Assembly (NCBI GenBank): GCA_937936695.1
Contig: CALHCK010000256.1
Location: 1 to 5,458, forward strand
Direction of reading: 5' to 3'
Length of the DNA stretch: 5,458 nucleotides
Origin: an uncultured Polaribacter sp.
GTDB taxonomy: Bacteria > Bacteroidota > Bacteroidia > Flavobacteriales > Flavobacteriaceae
The position numbers and the translations under genes are program-made. A model generated the notes under the pieces. The model was given only the letters and a program-made list of their open reading frames with translations, was not told the DNA's origin and searched no databases. Positions 1 to 5,458 of this stretch are shown piece by piece (the first letter of the stretch is position 1; every line of letters starts with the position of its first letter).

Positions 1-84
1 GCGGATATTAAAATTACTTTAAGTTATTTTTTTACCATTTAACTATTAAATATGGCAATCAATCTATTTTTTATTTATAAGAGT
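1..84. repeat. 84-bp direct repeat, copy 1
   Basis: Identical to 227-310 at 83 of 84 positions; the only difference is A at 77 versus T at 303. The copies are offset by 226 bases. The match starts at the first base of the window, so its true left end is not visible and it may extend further left. The right end (79-84) is also the last recognisable coding sequence (Thr-Leu after the Walker A lysine) of the minus-strand tsaE remnant. A weak hairpin, CCATTTAA-cta-TTAAAT(at)GG with a two-base bulge, lies at 35-55. There are no terminal inverted repeats and no transposase, so it looks like part of a local tandem duplication rather than a mobile element. Confidence 0.9.
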
Positions 85-195
85 TGTTTTTCCTACGCCC
101 ATTTCACCATAAAATAAAATTGTTTTGTTTTTTACTGATTAAATAATTGCCTTAGCTATTTGAGATAATTCTTCTAATGAATAATTTTTGTTCAT
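64..195 (-). pseudogene. tsaE 5' fragment (t6A synthesis ATPase), disrupted
   Basis: Read on the minus strand from an ATG at 195-193, this gives MNKNYSLEELSQIAKAII, then an in-frame TAA (139-141), then SVKNKTILFYGEMGVGKTTL and a few unrelated residues to a TAG at 64-66. The N-terminus and the P-loop GEMGVGKTT are characteristic of TsaE (YjeE), the ATPase that works with TsaB and TsaD to make N6-threonylcarbamoyladenosine at tRNA position 37. Intact TsaE proteins are about 135-150 residues. Here only about the first 40 codons are recognisable; homology ends at the junction with the 84-bp repeat, and everything after the P-loop is missing. With an internal stop and no C-terminal half it cannot make a working protein. 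It lies downstream of porX on the same strand, which is where I recall tsaE in flavobacteria. A functional copy is therefore expected left of base 1, and this is probably a duplicated, decaying 5' end. Confidence 0.8.
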
Positions 196-226
196 GTGGT
201 AAAAATAATAAATCTTATAATTTATA

Positions 227-310
227 GCGGATATTAAAATTACTTTAAGTTATTTTTTTACCATTTAACTATTAAATATGGCAATCAATCTATTTTTTAT
301 TTTTAAGAGT
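227..310. repeat. 84-bp direct repeat, copy 2
   Basis: Second copy of the sequence at 1-84, with one mismatch (T at 303). Its right end keeps the six bases that encode Thr-Leu of the tsaE remnant in copy 1, but the adjoining sequence (311 onward) is unrelated to tsaE. Copy 2 therefore looks like the edge of a second 226-bp duplication unit whose tsaE part was lost or replaced by the DNA carrying the next gene. It ends 39 bases before the likely start codon of that gene, so repeat DNA forms part of its upstream region. Confidence 0.9.
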
Positions 311-349
311 GTATAAAGTTTTTTATTTGTGGAAACAAATATATACATC

Positions 350-1057
350 ATGAAAAGCCTAAAAATTACTTTAACATTCTTAACATTGTTTACTTGCTTT
401 AATACTATTACTGCACAAAAAAAATATGGTAATATTTCTTTTAAAAAAGCAAAAAATATATCTGAAAATCAAAGAGTTTTAGGTCAGAAAATGGCTAAAG
501 CTTATTTGTTGTTGTCAAATACACCAAACGATGCAAAAGCAAAAAAAGTTTTGATGAAGAGCAGTAAAAAATTTGAAAAACAAAATCAAATTCTTCTTAA
601 AAATGCAGTTTCAAACAACACAAAAAAACATTTAAATACTGTAAGTAATTTATGGAGTAATTTTAAAAATATTTTAAAAGATACTCCTAGCGATGAAAAT
701 GTATACGAAGTAATACAAATTAATAGTACTTTAATGAAAACTTCAAATAATGTAATTTCATCTATAGCAACTGATAATGAATATAGTAAAGAGTTAAAAG
801 CTAGTAATGATGAAGTAGAATTATTGTATAATGAATTTAATGATGCAATAACGCTTCTATTGGTTTCTAATTTAGATAAAGATACTGTAGATGATGCATT
901 GGTAATGGCTATGTTAAGATGGGAAAATCTTGGGAATAATAAAGATCAATTATTTAACAATAAATTTGATGATATGAATTTATATGTTAAGAGTAATGAA
1001 TTAACAGAAGCGTTTAATGATATTGCAGTTTTATATGAAAATATAACAATGAATTAA
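350..1057 (+). CDS. Secreted PilJ/NarX-type sensor-domain-like protein, function unknown
   Basis: This 235-residue protein starts at ATG 350. An in-frame GTG at 329 would add seven residues in front of the signal peptide, so the ATG is preferred. Residues 1-22 form a Sec signal peptide (basic start, hydrophobic core, TITA before Gln23), so the mature protein should be periplasmic or exported. Cys16 lies within the hydrophobic stretch but lacks a good lipobox. Residues 38-52 (SENQRVLGQKMAKAY) resemble the [AG]xQRMLSQRMAK signature at the start of PilJ/NarX-type extracellular sensor domains. The following roughly 100 residues look helical, with a tract (LWSNFKNIL, then NSTLMKTSNNVI) that matches the family layout. 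The second QRMLSQ-type motif common in two-repeat relatives is not visible. There is no transmembrane anchor, HAMP, kinase or methyl-accepting domain. TTTATTTG at 322-329 is a near match to the Bacteroidota -7 box. The gene stands alone and convergent to porX. Ligand and partner are unknown. Confidence 0.75.
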   Translation: MKSLKITLTFLTLFTCFNTITAQKKYGNISFKKAKNISENQRVLGQKMAKAYLLLSNTPNDAKAKKVLMKSSKKFEKQNQILLKNAVSNNTKKHLNTVSNLWSNFKNILKDTPSDENVYEVIQINSTLMKTSNNVISSIATDNEYSKELKASNDEVELLYNEFNDAITLLLVSNLDKDTVDDALVMAMLRWENLGNNKDQLFNNKFDDMNLYVKSNELTEAFNDIAVLYENITMN

Positions 1058-1094
1058 GTGCTGGTTCATAGTGTTAGATTTAGTTAATTATTTT

Positions 1095-1136
1095 TTAAAA
1101 AGCCAAAATTTGAGATCTCAAATTTTGGCTTTTTAA
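1095..1136. terminator. Perfect 42-bp palindrome, probable bidirectional terminator
   Basis: The sequence is exactly self-complementary around 1115/1116: TTAAAAAGCCAAAATTTGAG and its mirror complement. It can form a long hairpin with GGC/GCC in the stem and a T run after the stem on either strand. It lies 38 bases past the plus-strand stop at 1057 and 155 bases past the end of porX on the other strand, as expected for a terminator serving two convergent genes. The central GAGATCTC must supply the loop. Confidence 0.8.
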
Positions 1137-1290
1137 TTTTAAATACTAAAATATATAATAGTTTTTTTAGTTATATTTTATCTACTTTTATTTGTGATAT
1201 TAAATGTTTTTCTAAAATAACAACTATACATTTATAGATGTTTTAGTTATTATCAGTTAACATTAAATAAAAGGTCTATTTCAAATTTTA
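1137..1290. other. AT-rich convergent intergenic region
   Basis: About 150 bases of AT-rich DNA lie between the palindrome and the porX stop. I see no open frame with family resemblance and no RNA gene. An imperfect hairpin can be drawn at 1212-1246 (CTAAAA pairing with TTTTAG, CTAT pairing with ATAG, with a bulge and a mismatch), but no T run follows on either strand to make it a convincing second terminator. Confidence 0.5.
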
Positions 1291-2841
1291 TTATTTTTTA
1301 GGACTATAAACCACACAAGGTATAATTACTTCTTCTAATGAAACTCCACCGTGTTGGTAGGTGTTTTTGTAGTATTTTGCAAAATGATTGAAATTGTTGG
1401 GATAAGCAAAAAACAAATCTTCTTTAGCAAAAATAAACGGACTGTTAATGGAAACAACAGGTAAAAATATATCTTTAGGATTTTTTACGGCATAAACATC
1501 TTTTTCTTCATAACTAAGGCTTTTACCTGTTTTGTAACGTAAATTAGCACTAATATTTTTGTCTCCAATTACTTTTGATGGATGTTTGCAGTTAATAGTA
1601 CCATGGTCTGTGGTAATAATTAGTTTTTGACCTAAGTTTTGTGCTTTCTGAATGATATCAAACAAAGGAGAGTTTTTAAACCAACTAAGAGTTAAGCTAC
1701 GGTATGCTTTATCGTCTCCAGCTAATTCTTTAATAACTTCCATTTCTGTTTTAGAGTGCGAAAGAATATCAACAAAATTGTAAACAACTGTTGTTAAATC
1801 GTTTTGTTTGGTACCATTAAAGTTATCAGCTAGTTCTTTACCGTTTTTTAAAGACGATATTTTATAGTATTCGTGTTTAATGTTTAAACCTAAGCGTTTA
1901 ATTTGTGCTGTTAAAAATTCATTTTCATATTGATTCATTCCTCCCTCATCAGTATCATTTTTCCAATAGTTAGGAAATTTTTTCTCCATATCTAAAGGCA
2001 TTAATCCAGAAAAAATAGCATTTCTAGCATACTGTGTTGCAGTAGGTAAAATAGAAAAATAAGAGTATTCTTCTTCTTTTTTGTAATGATTGTTAATTAA
2101 AGGTTCTAAAATACGGTATTGGTCATAACGTAAATTATCAATTACAATCCATAACACACCTTGGTCTTTATTTAATTCTGGTACTACATAATCTTTAAAA
2201 AGCGTATGAGAAAATGTGGGTTTGTCTTTAGAAGTTAAAAAATCTTGGTAATTATTTTTTATAAATTTATAAAACTGATTGTTAGCTTCTTGTTTTTGAC
2301 TTTCTAATATGCCTAACATTCCAGAATCGCTAATATTTTCTAATTCTAATTCCCAGTGAATAAGTTTTTTATAAAGCTCAATCCAATCTTCATAAGAATT
2401 AACCATAGCTAAATCCATAGCTATTTTTCTAAATTCTTGTTGATAACTAGATGTCGTTTTTTCAGACACCAAACGAGAGTTGTCTAAGTTTTTCTTTAAA
2501 CTTAAAAGTATTTGATTAGGGTTAACAGGTTTAATTAAATAATCTGCAATTTTAGCACCTATGGCTTCTTCCATAATGTACTCTTCTTCACTTTTGGTAA
2601 TCATTACCACAGGCAAATTAGCTTGTTTTTGTTTTATTGCTGCAAGAGTATCTAAACCAGTAATACCTGGCATGTTTTCATCTAAAAAAACAATATCAAA
2701 GTTTTCTTCATCAACTAAATCAATAGCATCGGCACCATTTGTACAGGTAGTAACTTTGTAGTTTTTACTTTCAAGAAATATAATATGAGGTTTTAAAAGT
2801 TCAATCTCATCATCTACCCATAAAATTTGTATGTTGCTCAT
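1291..2841 (-). CDS. porX: PorX, REC-PglZ response regulator of type IX secretion
   Basis: This 516-residue protein has the normal PorX length. Residues 1-120 are a receiver domain: acidic pocket Asp10/Asp11, phosphoacceptor Asp54 in FLDENMPG, Thr82 in ITKSEEE, and Lys104-Pro105 in LIKPVNP. Residues about 125-220 form a helical linker. The rest is a PglZ/alkaline-phosphatase-fold domain: VIDNLRYD (233-240), ILPTATQYARN (264-274) with the probable nucleophile threonine, DILSH (358-362), TTDHG (410-414) and QHGGVSLEEVIIP (496-508). The Asp and His residues of these motifs are the expected metal ligands, and all are present, so the enzyme looks intact. In Porphyromonas and Flavobacterium PorX acts with the kinase PorY to control type IX secretion genes, and the PglZ domain has been reported to hydrolyse oligonucleotides. 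Neither the kinase nor any secretion gene is in view. It is transcribed away from the HD gene and towards the tsaE remnant. Confidence 0.95.
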   Translation of the reverse strand: MSNIQILWVDDEIELLKPHIIFLESKNYKVTTCTNGADAIDLVDEENFDIVFLDENMPGITGLDTLAAIKQKQANLPVVMITKSEEEYIMEEAIGAKIADYLIKPVNPNQILLSLKKNLDNSRLVSEKTTSSYQQEFRKIAMDLAMVNSYEDWIELYKKLIHWELELENISDSGMLGILESQKQEANNQFYKFIKNNYQDFLTSKDKPTFSHTLFKDYVVPELNKDQGVLWIVIDNLRYDQYRILEPLINNHYKKEEEYSYFSILPTATQYARNAIFSGLMPLDMEKKFPNYWKNDTDEGGMNQYENEFLTAQIKRLGLNIKHEYYKISSLKNGKELADNFNGTKQNDLTTVVYNFVDILSHSKTEMEVIKELAGDDKAYRSLTLSWFKNSPLFDIIQKAQNLGQKLIITTDHGTINCKHPSKVIGDKNISANLRYKTGKSLSYEEKDVYAVKNPKDIFLPVVSINSPFIFAKEDLFFAYPNNFNHFAKYYKNTYQHGGVSLEEVIIPCVVYSPKK

Positions 2842-3014
2842 ATATGTTATTGTATTTTATTATGTAACGTTAAAAGTAATTATTTGTTATGCTTTTAGTG
2901 TGTATAATATGCTAAAATCTTACTAAAAAATAGATTTTTTTTTTGATGATTTTATAATGTAGTTTTTTTAAGAGATTAAATTGTATTTTGCCAGAGATTG
3001 ATAAATATTTTCTT
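2842..3014. promoter_or_regulatory. Divergent promoter region between porX and the HD gene
   Basis: Both flanking genes read outward from this AT-rich stretch, so it must contain their promoters. On the plus strand TATTTTG at 2984-2990 is one base short of the Bacteroidota -7 box TAnnTTTG and would place transcription start near 2995, ahead of the TTG at 3015. On the minus strand TACTTTTA (2871-2878) is a one-mismatch candidate for porX. No convincing TTG -33 element is visible at the right distance for either, so exact promoter positions are uncertain. Confidence 0.35.
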
Positions 3015-4238
3015 TTGACTAAAAAAAAACCAAACAAACTTAAAATATTAAATGATCCTATTTATGGGTTTATTCAAATACCAAATTCTTTAATTTTTGA
3101 TATTATTGAGCATCCTTATTTTCAGAGATTAAGAAGAATAACACAGATGGGATTTTCTAACTTAGTATACCCAGGTGCAAATCACACTCGTTTTCATCAT
3201 GCGATAGGTTGTATGCATTTAATGCAAAAAGCAGTAAGTGTTTTAAAGTTTAAGCAAGTTGATATTTCTAAAGAAGAAGAAAATGCCTTGTACATTGCTA
3301 TTTTATTACATGATATTGGTCATGGTGCTTTTTCTCATGCATTAGAACATAGTATTGTTAGTAGTATTTCTCATGAAGAAATATCTTTAAAATTTATGAA
3401 AGCTCTGAATAAAGAGTTTCAAGGAGAATTAACATTAGCTATTAAAATTTTTGAAGGTAAATATCCGCGAAAATTCTTATGTCAGTTAATATCTAGTCAA
3501 TTAGATATAGATAGATTAGATTATTTAAAGAGAGATAGTTTTTATACAGGAGTAGCAGAAGGAAACATTTCATCTGATAGGTTAATAGCAATGATGAATG
3601 TTAAAGATGATGAATTAGTAATAGAAGAAAAAGGGATTTATTCTGTAGAAAAATTTTTAATTGCTAGAAGGTTAATGTACTGGCAAGTGTATTTACATAA
3701 AACAGGTATTGTTGCAGAAAATGTTTTAGTACATGTTTTAAAAAGAGCCAAAGAATTGGCAGAAAAAGGAGAAAAACTTTTTGCAAGTTCGTCATTAAAA
3801 TACTTTTTATACAATCAAATTTCTGAAAACAATTTTAATAATGAAACACTAGAAATGTTTTCTAAATTAGATGATTATGATGTAATGTTGGCTATAAAAG
3901 AATGGACGCTTCATGAAGATGTTGTACTATCAACTTTATCAAAAATGATAGTAGATAGAAAATTGTTAAGAATAGAAATACATAAAAAAGAAGTAGAAAA
4001 TTCTTTTTTTGAGAAAAAGAAAGAAGAGGTATTAAACAATTTAAAGTTAACTAGAAGAGAAGTAAACTATTTTGTTTTTACAGGAAAAATAACAAATCAA
4101 GCTTACAATTCAGAAAAGCCTATATTTATCTTAAATAAAGAGAATAAAACCACAGATATAGCAAAAGCATCCGATCAATTAAATATTCAGGCATTAACAA
4201 ATCCTGTGGTAAAATATTTTATTTGTTACCCAAAGTAA
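3015..4238 (+). CDS. HD-domain phosphohydrolase (SAMHD1/dGTPase-like)
   Basis: This protein is 407 residues from the TTG at 3015. No ATG lies upstream of the conserved N-terminus LKILNDPIYGFI, so initiation must use a non-ATG codon. A TTG at 2988 adds nine residues but overlaps a promoter-like box, so the start at 3015 is preferred without certainty. Metal-binding HD residues are visible in order: His62 in HTRFHHAIG, His99-Asp100 in LLHDIGHG, and Asp166 in LDIDRLDYLKRD. The last motif also carries Tyr170 and Asp174, equivalent to the SAMHD1 residues that contact nucleotide. HD enzymes of this family cut dNTPs or other nucleotides; the substrate of the flavobacterial form is not known to me. 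The C-terminal third has no motif I recognise. The stop is 46 bases before lpxD, on the same strand. The protein is presumably cytoplasmic, as no signal peptide is seen. Confidence 0.85.
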   Translation: MTKKKPNKLKILNDPIYGFIQIPNSLIFDIIEHPYFQRLRRITQMGFSNLVYPGANHTRFHHAIGCMHLMQKAVSVLKFKQVDISKEEENALYIAILLHDIGHGAFSHALEHSIVSSISHEEISLKFMKALNKEFQGELTLAIKIFEGKYPRKFLCQLISSQLDIDRLDYLKRDSFYTGVAEGNISSDRLIAMMNVKDDELVIEEKGIYSVEKFLIARRLMYWQVYLHKTGIVAENVLVHVLKRAKELAEKGEKLFASSSLKYFLYNQISENNFNNETLEMFSKLDDYDVMLAIKEWTLHEDVVLSTLSKMIVDRKLLRIEIHKKEVENSFFEKKKEEVLNNLKLTRREVNYFVFTGKITNQAYNSEKPIFILNKENKTTDIAKASDQLNIQALTNPVVKYFICYPK

Positions 4239-4270
4239 AAATGATATTAGACAAATCACTTTAAATTTTA

Positions 4271-4278
4271 TATTTTTG
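4271..4278 (+). promoter_or_regulatory. TAnnTTTG -7 box for lpxD
   Basis: TATTTTTG matches the Bacteroidota -7 consensus TAnnTTTG exactly. The upstream -33 element is weak (TTAG at 4247-4250, 20 bases away). The box ends six bases before the lpxD ATG at 4285, so the transcript would start at or within a few bases of the start codon, giving a leaderless or nearly leaderless mRNA. The box also contains the upstream in-frame TTG at 4276, which argues against that TTG being the lpxD start. Confidence 0.5.
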
Positions 4279-4284
4279 CGTTTA

Positions 4285-5319
4285 ATGAAATTTACAGCAA
4301 AGCAAATAGCAGATATTTTAGAAGGCGAAATTGTTGGTAATCCAAACGAAGAAGTCTTTAAACTTTCTAAAATAGAAGAAGGAGAAAAAGGGTCTCTTAC
4401 TTTTTTGTCGAACCCCAAATATAATCCTTACTTATATTCGCAAAAAGCTTCTATTGCTATTGTAAATAAAGATTTTGAACCAGAAAAAGAAGTAACATCT
4501 ACTTTAATAAAAGTAGACAATGCATACGAGTCTTTTTCTAAGTTGTTAGCTTTTTACAACGAGGTTAAAAATAATAAAACAGGCATAGAGCAACCAAGTT
4601 CTATAGCTACATCTGCAAATGTTGGAGACAATTTATATTTAGGTGCATACTCTTACATAGGCGAAAATGTAGTTATTGGTAACAATGTTAAAATTTATCC
4701 GAATACATACATTGGAGACAATGCTGTAATTTCTGATAATTGTACACTTTTCTCTGGGGTTAAAATATATTCAGAAACGGTGTTAGGTACTAATTGTAAA
4801 ATACATTCTGGAGCAGTAATAGGTTCTGATGGATTTGGATTTGCACCTAGTAAAAATGGAGAATATACACCTATACCGCAAATAGGAAATGTAATTATAG
4901 AAGATAATGTAGACGTTGGTGCATCTTGTACAATAGATAGAGCTACAATGGGTAGTACTATTATTAGAAAAGGTGTTAAGTTAGACAATCAAATACACAT
5001 TGCTCATAATGTAGAAATTGGTAAAAACACTGTAATAGCTGCTCAAACAGGTATTGCTGGTTCCACCAAAATAGGTGAGAGTTGTATGATTGGTGGTCAG
5101 GTAGGTATTGCAGGCCATTTAGTACTTGGTAATAATTTAAGAATACAAGCGCAGTCTGGTATTTCAAAAAATATTAAAGATAACGAGGTTGTACAAGGAA
5201 CACCTGCGTTTAATTATTCAGATTTTAATAAAAGTTATGTGCATTTTAGGAATTTACCTAAGATAACATCAATAATAAATAATTTAGAAAAAGAGTTGAA
5301 GACTCAAATAAAAGAGTAA
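4285..5319 (+). CDS. lpxD: UDP-3-O-acylglucosamine N-acyltransferase LpxD
   Basis: LpxD transfers an (R)-3-hydroxyacyl chain from acyl carrier protein to the 2-amino group of UDP-3-O-acylglucosamine, the third step of lipid A synthesis, in the cytoplasm. The protein is 344 residues from ATG 4285, in the normal range. The start MKFTAKQIADIL is as in relatives; an in-frame TTG at 4276 would add only three residues and sits in the promoter box. Residues 1-95 are the uridine-binding N-terminal domain (SLTFLSNPKY at 37-46). Residues about 105-300 are hexapeptide repeats forming a left-handed beta helix, with GSDGFGFAP (180-188) and the probable catalytic base His241 in HIAHNV. The C-terminal tail (FRNLPKI, then a Lys/Glu-rich helix) is typical of LpxD. 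No defect is seen. The stop overlaps the lpxC start, indicating a shared transcript. Confidence 0.96.
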   Translation: MKFTAKQIADILEGEIVGNPNEEVFKLSKIEEGEKGSLTFLSNPKYNPYLYSQKASIAIVNKDFEPEKEVTSTLIKVDNAYESFSKLLAFYNEVKNNKTGIEQPSSIATSANVGDNLYLGAYSYIGENVVIGNNVKIYPNTYIGDNAVISDNCTLFSGVKIYSETVLGTNCKIHSGAVIGSDGFGFAPSKNGEYTPIPQIGNVIIEDNVDVGASCTIDRATMGSTIIRKGVKLDNQIHIAHNVEIGKNTVIAAQTGIAGSTKIGESCMIGGQVGIAGHLVLGNNLRIQAQSGISKNIKDNEVVQGTPAFNYSDFNKSYVHFRNLPKITSIINNLEKELKTQIKE

Positions 5320-5458
5320 TGAGTAAGAAGCAAAAAACAATACAGAAAGAGGTAAGTTTATCTGGTGTAGGATTGCATACAGGTAAAAATGTAACAATGA
5401 CCTTAAAGCCTGCTCCAGCAAACCATGGTTTTGCTTTTAGTAGAATAGATATAGAAGG
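5319..5458 (+). CDS. lpxC: LpxC deacetylase, N-terminal part, probably LpxC-FabZ fusion
   Basis: The first 46 codons are present and the gene runs off the right edge. The ATG shares its A with the lpxD stop (TAATG), which suggests translational coupling. The peptide starts MSKKQKTIQKEVSLSGVGLH and continues with TGKNVTMTLKPAPANHGFAF. The SLSGVGLHTGK motif (residues 13-23) and the following TLKPAP are the N-terminal signature of LpxC, the zinc-dependent UDP-3-O-acyl-GlcNAc deacetylase that performs the committed step of lipid A synthesis. In Bacteroidota LpxC is usually fused to a FabZ 3-hydroxyacyl-ACP dehydratase domain; that part and the zinc ligands lie outside the window, so the fusion is expected but not seen. 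Confidence 0.93.
   Translation, partial: MSKKQKTIQKEVSLSGVGLHTGKNVTMTLKPAPANHGFAFSRIDIE

Noticed and set aside
1..310. CRISPR array, integron cassette or insertion sequence explanation for the repeats
   Set aside because: Only two long copies, a spacer containing a gene remnant, no terminal inverted repeats, no transposase or integrase, and no attC-like structure.
362..374. 13-base match (AAAATTACTTTAA) between the signal-peptide coding region and the 84-bp repeat at 10-22 and 236-248
   Set aside because: Too short and too AT-rich to be meaningful in this composition; it falls in coding sequence and the flanking bases do not match.
1212..1246. Imperfect hairpin downstream of porX
   Set aside because: It has a bulge, a mismatch and only A/T-rich short stems with no following T run, so it is not a convincing terminator or structured RNA.
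2561..2761. Plus-strand open frame of 66 codons inside porX
   Set aside because: It lies wholly antisense to the receiver-domain coding sequence of porX, which has clear conserved motifs; the antisense peptide resembles nothing I know.
4194..4418. Minus-strand open frame spanning the HD gene end and lpxD start
   Set aside because: It overlaps two well supported plus-strand genes and the lpxD promoter box, and its peptide shows no recognisable features.
4695..5167. Two minus-strand open frames antisense to lpxD
   Set aside because: They mirror the hexapeptide-repeat coding sequence of lpxD; low-complexity antisense translations without family features or plausible start context.

Overview
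The window looks like chromosomal DNA of a marine-type flavobacterium (Bacteroidota, Flavobacteriaceae, in the Polaribacter/Tenacibaculum range). The evidence is very AT-rich DNA, a PorX-type REC-PglZ response regulator (a type IX secretion regulator found in Bacteroidota), a TAnnTTTG promoter box, absence of clear Shine-Dalgarno sequences, and an HD phosphohydrolase - lpxD - lpxC gene order that I recall from flavobacterial genomes. Genus is not resolvable from this sequence.

Layout. Bases 1-328 hold no intact gene. They contain an 84-bp direct repeat (1-84 and 227-310, one mismatch, period 226). Between and partly inside the copies, on the minus strand, lies a decayed 5' end of tsaE (64-195), with a Walker A motif but an internal stop and no C-terminal half. 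Bases 350-1057 (+) encode a small secreted protein resembling the PilJ/NarX-type extracellular sensor domain, here alone. Its tail faces the tail of porX (1291-2841, -) across an intergenic region with a perfect 42-bp palindrome that probably terminates transcription. Divergent from porX across a short AT-rich promoter region is an HD-domain phosphohydrolase (+), which appears to start at a TTG codon. It is followed by lpxD with its own promoter-like box, and by the first 46 codons of lpxC, which overlaps the lpxD stop by one base (TAATG).

How the genes fit together. lpxD and lpxC are lipid A (outer membrane) biosynthesis genes and look translationally coupled. PorX connects envelope sensing to type IX secretion and carries a PglZ phosphatase-fold domain; the divergent HD protein is a likely nucleotide phosphohydrolase. 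The tsaE remnant on the downstream side of porX fits the porX-tsaE neighbourhood I recall from flavobacteria, so an intact tsaE is predicted just left of base 1.

No clearly new defence or signalling system is visible. The most unusual part is the left end: a local duplication that left a broken tsaE 5' end, beside an orphan PilJ-like secreted protein in an otherwise conserved housekeeping neighbourhood.
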